Notes under the pieces: model-generated
The model's input: only the letters and a program-made list of their open reading frames with translations
Told to the model about the DNA's origin: nothing
Databases searched by the model: none
Translations under genes and position numbers: made by a program
From: Neisseria bacilliformis
Lineage (GTDB): Bacteria > Pseudomonadota > Gammaproteobacteria > Burkholderiales > Neisseriaceae
NCBI RefSeq assembly: GCF_014055025.1
Contig: NZ_CP059571.1
Span: forward strand, 930,001-994,000
DNA length: 64,000 nucleotides
Direction: 5' to 3'
Part shown: piece after piece, positions 59,684 to 64,000 of the stretch
How the letters are laid out: the number at the start of each line of letters is the position of its first letter
Position numbering within the stretch: the stretch's first letter is position 1

Positions 59684-60985
59684 TTAGGGTCTGTTGATAT
59701 TCGGCTCGCCGTTCGCTCCGCATTTGTCCCACAGCAGGCGGGGGTCGAAGTAGTGGGCGGAGAGCATGGTGAGCAGCACGACGAGGCAGAAGTAGAGCGA
59801 GGCCGGGCCGGGGGTTACGCGGGCGATGGGGGTGTGGAACGCGCTCATCAGGATGATGACGACGAAGATGTCGATCATCGACCAGCGGCCGATTTTTTCG
59901 GTGATGCGGTAGAGCAGCGACACTTTTTCCACCGGCCAAGGCACGCCGAAGCGGGCGCACAGCAGCAGCACGGCCATGATGCCGATTTTCAGCACGGGAA
60001 TCATGATGCTGGCGCAGAAGATAATCGCGGCGATGGCATGGTCGCCGCTGTCCCACATAAACATGATGCCGCCCATGATGGTGCTGATTTCGGTAACGGT
60101 AGGGTTGGACGAAATCATGATGGGCAGCGTGTTGGCGGGGATGTAGAACACCGCCGCCGCGATGAGGAAGGCGAGCGAGAGGCGCAGGCTGTGTGGGCGG
60201 CGGGCAAACAGGGCGGTGCCGCACACGGCGCATTCGGCCTCGCCGGCGGGGCGGAAGCAGCGGCAGCGGCTGCAACAGATTTTGCCCGCGTTGTCCGGCC
60301 AGATGGTGGTGTGGCCGTGCAGCAGGTGGATTTGGTAGTAAACCCAGTGTTCGGGCACGGCCAGGGTGGTGCGCAGCAGCAGCAGCACCATCGGAAACAT
60401 CAGCCAGAAGGCCGCGCCGAATTCGACGCGCACCACGTCGCCCAGCTTGATGTAGGCCACCAGCGTGGAGATGAGGAACACATCGGCCATCACCCACTCG
60501 CGCAGGCGCACCATGGTGCGCGTGGCGGCAATCAGGCCGGGCAGCGGGCGGGCGATCTGCAACGCGCCGTACACATACAGGCACAGCAGCAAAAACAAAA
60601 GCGGCAGGCCGAAGGTGAAGACGAACATCACCTCCGCCAGAAAGCCGAAATCCTGCAAAATCAGTATGTTCAACATAAAAGGCAGGGTGAGCCGCTCGTA
60701 CACGCCCACGGTGGACACGGTGAGAAACATGCTGCCGTACACGCACAGCAGCAGCATCAGGGTGGCGGCGGCCAGCGCGATGGGCATCAGGAAGGGCGCG
60801 TTTTCCACGCGCAGCAGCTCGTGGCCGCAGCGCGGACAGTCGGCCTGATGCCCCTGTTTGAGTTCGGGCACGGCGGTGCGCAGCCCGCATTCGGGGCAGT
60901 CGATGACGTGGGCGGGCATGGCGACGCGGCGCAGGAAGCCGCGCCGCCGCCAGCGGCGCAGGGATTTGGCGGCTTGCTCGGGCAT
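59684..60985 (-). CDS. pqiA: Paraquat-inducible protein A (PqiA/LetA family)
   Basis: The 433-residue inner-membrane protein has two zinc-ribbon units (CPECGLRTAVPELKQGHQAD then CPRCG near 30-55; CCSRCRC and CAVCG near 240-262). Each is followed by four transmembrane helices, the typical duplicated PqiA layout. PqiA works with the MCE tunnel protein PqiB in lipid transport. pqiB is not downstream: the gene ends in a TAGGGTCTGTTGATATTCGG sequence like the ends of the 5604-5771 element, so the last codons (EPNINRP) may be element-derived. A second start at 60919 (MPAHVIDCPEC) is possible. Confidence 0.88.
   Translation of the reverse strand: MPEQAAKSLRRWRRRGFLRRVAMPAHVIDCPECGLRTAVPELKQGHQADCPRCGHELLRVENAPFLMPIALAAATLMLLLCVYGSMFLTVSTVGVYERLTLPFMLNILILQDFGFLAEVMFVFTFGLPLLFLLLCLYVYGALQIARPLPGLIAATRTMVRLREWVMADVFLISTLVAYIKLGDVVRVEFGAAFWLMFPMVLLLLRTTLAVPEHWVYYQIHLLHGHTTIWPDNAGKICCSRCRCFRPAGEAECAVCGTALFARRPHSLRLSLAFLIAAAVFYIPANTLPIMISSNPTVTEISTIMGGIMFMWDSGDHAIAAIIFCASIMIPVLKIGIMAVLLLCARFGVPWPVEKVSLLYRITEKIGRWSMIDIFVVIILMSAFHTPIARVTPGPASLYFCLVVLLTMLSAHYFDPRLLWDKCGANGEPNINRP
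59685..59705. mobile_element. Single end of the MITE-like family overlapping the pqiA stop
   Basis: TAGGGTCTGTTGATATTCGG matches TAGGGTGTGTTGACATTCAG (5605) at 16 of 20 positions. No second end was found nearby. Confidence 0.4.
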
Positions 60986-61210
60986 GGTGTCGGGCGGGGG
61001 CGGAAAAGGGCGGATTATACGGCGTTCGGGCGCGTGAGGCCGTCTGAAAACGGGGTTTCGGCGAAGTTAAAACGGGGAAATGCTGTTTGGCGGTGCGTCG
61101 GGTAGGGTGCGTGGCTTGCGCCACACACCCTACCTGAACGGCGGAGGCCGTCTGAAAACACAGTTCCGGCACAGCCAAAAACGTTTTCAGACGGCCTCAG
61201 GGCGTATCGA
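60986..61210. repeat. Spacer between cysJ and pqiA with DUS and hairpin repeat
   Basis: A DUS with the extension TTTCGGCGAAGTTAAAACGG (61037-61075), a GTAGGGTGCGTGGCTTGCGC with CACACACCCTAC hairpin (61102-61134) and a DUS pair (61145-61198) that would end cysJ transcription. Confidence 0.6.
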
Positions 61211-62998
61211 TCAATAAACATCGCGCTGGTAGCGTTTTTCCTGCCGCATTTCGTCCAGATATTCGTCGGCCGCGTCGCCGTCCATGCCGCCGTGTGCCGC
61301 GATGACGGCCAGCAGCGCGGCTTCCACGTCTTTGGCCATTTTGGCCGCGTCGCCGCACACATACACATGCGCGCCCTCTTTCATCCAATCCCAAATCTGC
61401 GCGCCGTTTTCCTGCAAACGGTGCTGCACATAGATTTTTTCTTTCTGGTCGCGCGACCAGGCGAAGCTGTATTTGGTCAACAGGCCGTCTTTGGCAAACT
61501 GCTGCCATTCGGTCTGATACAGAAAATCGTCGGTGAAATGCGGGTTGCCGAACACCAGCCAGTTTTTGCCGCCCGCACCGTCGGCGGCTCGCTGCTGCAT
61601 AAAAGCGCGGAAGGGGGCGATGCCGGTGCCGCAGCCGATCATAATAATCGGCGTGTCGGGATTTTCGGGCAGGCGGAAATTGGGGTTGCGTTCGACAAAC
61701 ACGCGCACCTGCCCCTCTTCGGGCAGCCGTTCGGCCAGATAGCCGGAAGCCGCGCCGGTAAAGGGTTTGCCGTCGCTTTCATAGTTCAGCACGCCCACGG
61801 TCAGATGCACTTCGTCGCCCACTTCGTCCTGCGCGGAGGCGATGGAATACAGGCGCGGCGTGAGCAGGCGCAGCAGGGAAACAAGCTGTTCGGCGGTGAG
61901 TTGGGCGGGGTAGTGCTCCGCCAGCGCAACGGGCGGATATTCGGCCACCAGCGCGGCAGCGTCTGCCTGTGCACGCTCTGCCAGTTCGGCGTTGCCCGCC
62001 AGTTCGGCATAGCCTTTGACGAAGTGCGGCGTGTTTTGGCTGATTTCGTAATCGTGCGTGAGGGCTGCGCGCAGGGTTTTGTTCTCGCCGTTTACATCAA
62101 CGGCCTCGTCGCCTGTGAGCGAAACGGCGGCCAACAGGCGCGAGACCAGTTCGCCGTCGTTGTCGAACCACACGCCCAGCGCGTCGCCCGCCGTGTATTG
62201 CAAACCCGAGCCGGCAAGGTCGAGTTCGATATGGCGCACGTCTTTGTCGGAATTGCGGCCGGTGATTTTCTGGCGCACGGACAAGGTGGCGGGGAACGGG
62301 TTTTCTTTGCCGTACGCGCTTGGTTCGGCACTGAGGCCGTCTGAAAACTGCGGCGCGGCCTGCGCGGCGGGGGCGGCTTTGCATTCGGCGGCAACGGCGG
62401 GGACGATTTTCGCCATCCACGCCTCGGCCTCGGCCTGAAATTCCAAATCGCAGTCCGTGCGCGGCAGCAGGCGCACGCCGCCGAGCGCGGCCAAGCGCGA
62501 ATCGAAGTCCACCGCTGCGCCGCAGAATTTCGGATAGCTGCTGTCGCCCAGCCCCAAAACGGCGAATTTCAGCCCGCCCAAATCGGGGGCTTTTTTGCCG
62601 TTGACGAGTTTGAACAGGCTCAACGCCTCTTCCGGCGGCTCGCCCTCGCCCTGCGTGGACGTTACCAGCAGCAGAATCCGCTCGGCAGCAAGGTTTTTCG
62701 GCTTGTAGTCGGCGCACGACACCAGCGTGGCGGGCAGGTTGCGCGAAAGCAGGGCTTCATGCAGACGGGCGGCCACGGCGCGGGCGTTGCCCGTTTGCGA
62801 GGCGGACAACACGGTGATATTGGCGGGGGCGGCGGCTGCCTGTACGGCGGGATCGGTGTTTTCAGACGGCCTCTGCGGCGCGTCTGCCGCACCGCCCGCC
62901 TGCGCCCAGCAGTAGCCCGAAAGCCAGGCCAGTTGCAGCGGGGTCAGCGGGGAGAGGGCGGAAAAAATTTCGTCCGGCAGCGGGTTGGGTGGGTTCAT
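61211..62998 (-). CDS. cysJ: Sulfite reductase (NADPH) flavoprotein alpha subunit
   Basis: CysJ passes electrons from NADPH through FAD and FMN to the CysI hemoprotein for sulfite to sulfide reduction. The 595-residue protein has a flavodoxin domain (about 58-205; VLSASQTGNARAVAARL, STQGEGEPPEEAL), an FAD domain (RLYSIASAQ near 378) and the NADPH part (MIGCGTGIAPFRAFMQQR, SFAWSRDQKEKIYVQHRL) ending KRYQRDVY. Two DUS are read in frame in the linkers (RPSEN near 43, FSDGL near 218). AAGGAAC precedes the start. cysI does not follow: the next gene is pqiA. Confidence 0.96.
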   Translation of the reverse strand: MNPPNPLPDEIFSALSPLTPLQLAWLSGYCWAQAGGAADAPQRPSENTDPAVQAAAAPANITVLSASQTGNARAVAARLHEALLSRNLPATLVSCADYKPKNLAAERILLLVTSTQGEGEPPEEALSLFKLVNGKKAPDLGGLKFAVLGLGDSSYPKFCGAAVDFDSRLAALGGVRLLPRTDCDLEFQAEAEAWMAKIVPAVAAECKAAPAAQAAPQFSDGLSAEPSAYGKENPFPATLSVRQKITGRNSDKDVRHIELDLAGSGLQYTAGDALGVWFDNDGELVSRLLAAVSLTGDEAVDVNGENKTLRAALTHDYEISQNTPHFVKGYAELAGNAELAERAQADAAALVAEYPPVALAEHYPAQLTAEQLVSLLRLLTPRLYSIASAQDEVGDEVHLTVGVLNYESDGKPFTGAASGYLAERLPEEGQVRVFVERNPNFRLPENPDTPIIMIGCGTGIAPFRAFMQQRAADGAGGKNWLVFGNPHFTDDFLYQTEWQQFAKDGLLTKYSFAWSRDQKEKIYVQHRLQENGAQIWDWMKEGAHVYVCGDAAKMAKDVEAALLAVIAAHGGMDGDAADEYLDEMRQEKRYQRDVY

Positions 62999-63449
62999 GG
63001 GTGTTCCTTATATTTGATATTTGGCGGCAGGCGCGTTGTTTTGGTGCGCCATCTTAGCCACAGGCCGTCTGAAAGAAAAAGAATGCCTGCTTGTATGCAA
63101 AGAAAAAACGGTTATAAACAGGCCGTCTGAAAAACGTTTTTCAGACGGCCTCTCGGTATCGAAGCAGGTGTAGGGTGGGTCTTTATCCGACATTTTCGGG
63201 CAAACGGCAAATATGTCGGGTTGGGACTCAAGCTACTTGCTATGGCTGAAACCGTAGGTCGGGCATTTATGCCCGACTGATCGGGGGGGCTGACAAAATG
63301 TCGGGCATGAATGCCCGACCTACGGGCTGCACTCCCCAAAAAACCGCGTGCGCCGCCTCGGGCGACACACCCTACCTGAACGGCAGAGGCCGTCTGAAAA
63401 CCGTATTGCGGCTTTTCAGACGGCCTTTTTGCCTTTCAAGCCGATGTTT
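62999..63449. repeat. Spacer between cysN and cysJ: DUS, GTAGG hairpins
   Basis: No gene. DUS near 63063 and a pair at 63120-63152; GTAGGGTGGGTCTTTATCCG (63170) onward; composite GTAGGTCGGGCATTTATGCC...GGGCATGAATGCCCGACCTAC (63254-63323); a CGCCTCGGGCGACACACCCTAC unit (63354-63375); and a DUS pair (63387-63426) that would end cysN. Confidence 0.65.
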
Positions 63450-64000
63450 TCAAATCACAAACCCGTCGGCCTCTGCGTTTGCGGCGCGGATCATGCCGGC
63501 GGCGGCGGTGTGGTTGGTGGCTTCGTCGATAAGGATGAACGCGCCTGTGGCGGGGTTTTCGGCGTAGGCGGTGGCGGCGATGGGCTGTTGCAGGGCGATT
63601 TCGACGAGGCCGATGTCGTTGATGTTCAGCGTGTCGGCCTGTCCTGCACGCAGGGTGTTCACGTCCCACACATGGCGCACGGCTTTGATTTTGGCGGGTA
63701 CGGTGCGGGTGGTGTGTTTGAGCAGGTAGCGGCGGGCGGGGTTGAGCGGCGCGTCGTCAAACCAGCACAGGGCGGCTTCGATTTTTTGCTGCGGCGCGGT
63801 TGGGCTGCTTGCGGAGACGATGGTGTCGCCGCGCGAGATGTCGATGTCGGTGTCGAGCGTGATGGTGAGCACGTCGCCTGCGCGGGCGGTGTCGGTTTGG
63901 CCGTTCAGGCTGTGGATTTGGGCGATGCGGGCGGTTTTGCCCGAGGGCAGGATTTTCACTTCGCCGCCGGTGTTCAGACGGCCTGCTTCGAGCCGGCCTT
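63450..64000 (-). CDS. cysN: Sulfate adenylyltransferase subunit 1, C-terminal part (partial)
   Basis: The frame is open to the right window edge. The visible 180 or so residues are the C-terminal beta-barrel domains of the CysN GTPase: GRLNTGGEVKILPSGKTARI, AGDVLTITLDTDIDISRGDT, ALCWFDDAPLNPARRYLLKH and EIALQQPIAATAYAENPATG. CysN with CysD activates sulfate to APS. A DUS variant (GGCCGTCTGAAC) codes GRLN near the edge. The order cysN then cysJ on one strand fits a sulfate-assimilation cluster. Confidence 0.93.
   Translation of the reverse strand, partial: GRLEAGRLNTGGEVKILPSGKTARIAQIHSLNGQTDTARAGDVLTITLDTDIDISRGDTIVSASSPTAPQQKIEAALCWFDDAPLNPARRYLLKHTTRTVPAKIKAVRHVWDVNTLRAGQADTLNINDIGLVEIALQQPIAATAYAENPATGAFILIDEATNHTAAAGMIRAANAEADGFVI

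Overview
This window is chromosomal DNA of a GC-rich, naturally competent member of Neisseria. Three things support that. The 12-mer AGGCCGTCTGAA (the AG-dialect DNA uptake sequence, DUS) occurs dozens of times, mostly as inverted pairs after genes. The 16S gene has Neisseria-type sequence. The gene neighbourhoods are Neisseria-like, including comEA behind the rRNA operon and a ProQ of the meningococcal NMB1681 type. The sequence alone does not let me name the species.

Layout. 1-2500: msbA (cut by the window edge), glyQ and an OmpA-domain protein. 2500-4470: a low-GC orphan Hint (intein-like, polymorphic-toxin type) ORF, overlapped by a frameshifted DUF4274-like gene. 4700-18640: mostly housekeeping genes: prmB, a cupin, a Pmp3-like peptide, ppiD, two envelope hypotheticals, trxB, ppiB, dedA, hda with a HAD phosphatase, cutA, panD, trmB, an adhesin-complex/lysozyme-inhibitor-like protein, lolB and ispE. 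18650-21960: three tRNA-Gln genes, prs, rplY, hslO. 22478-28285: proQ, lepA, a foreign AT-rich islet with an abortive-infection-like gene and a RelA/SpoT remnant, then lepB. 28371-35450: hemB and a complete rRNA operon (16S, tRNA-Ile, tRNA-Ala, 23S, 5S) followed by comEA. 35754-55666: clpX, pbpG, an atypical Nramp transporter, tamB/tamA, maf, a LytTR response regulator, a Cys/Met PLP enzyme, rng, a YhbP-like protein, hldD and ettA. 55667-58641: an island whose uptake sequences are in Kingella/Eikenella/Simonsiella dialects, carrying a membrane protein of unknown function, a small HhH protein and an amber-split SUKH-like gene. 58804-64000: a TauE/SafE permease, pqiA, cysJ and the 3' end of cysN.

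The core genes cover envelope biogenesis (msbA, lolB, tamAB, hldD, pbpG, pqiA), translation and RNA handling (glyQ, prmB, trmB, rplY, lepA, ettA, proQ, rng), protein folding and quality control (ppiD, ppiB, hslO, trxB, clpX, lepB) and sulfur metabolism (cysN, cysJ, the PLP enzyme, TauE). Spacers are packed with DUS hairpins acting as likely terminators, plus several small repeat families: Correia-like elements, a MITE-like element beginning CTAGGGTGTGTTGACA, dRS3-like hairpins and composite GTAGGG...CCCTAC hairpin pairs. The best candidates for new biology are the islet that splits lepA from lepB, the orphan Hint/DUF4274 cassette and the foreign-dialect island.
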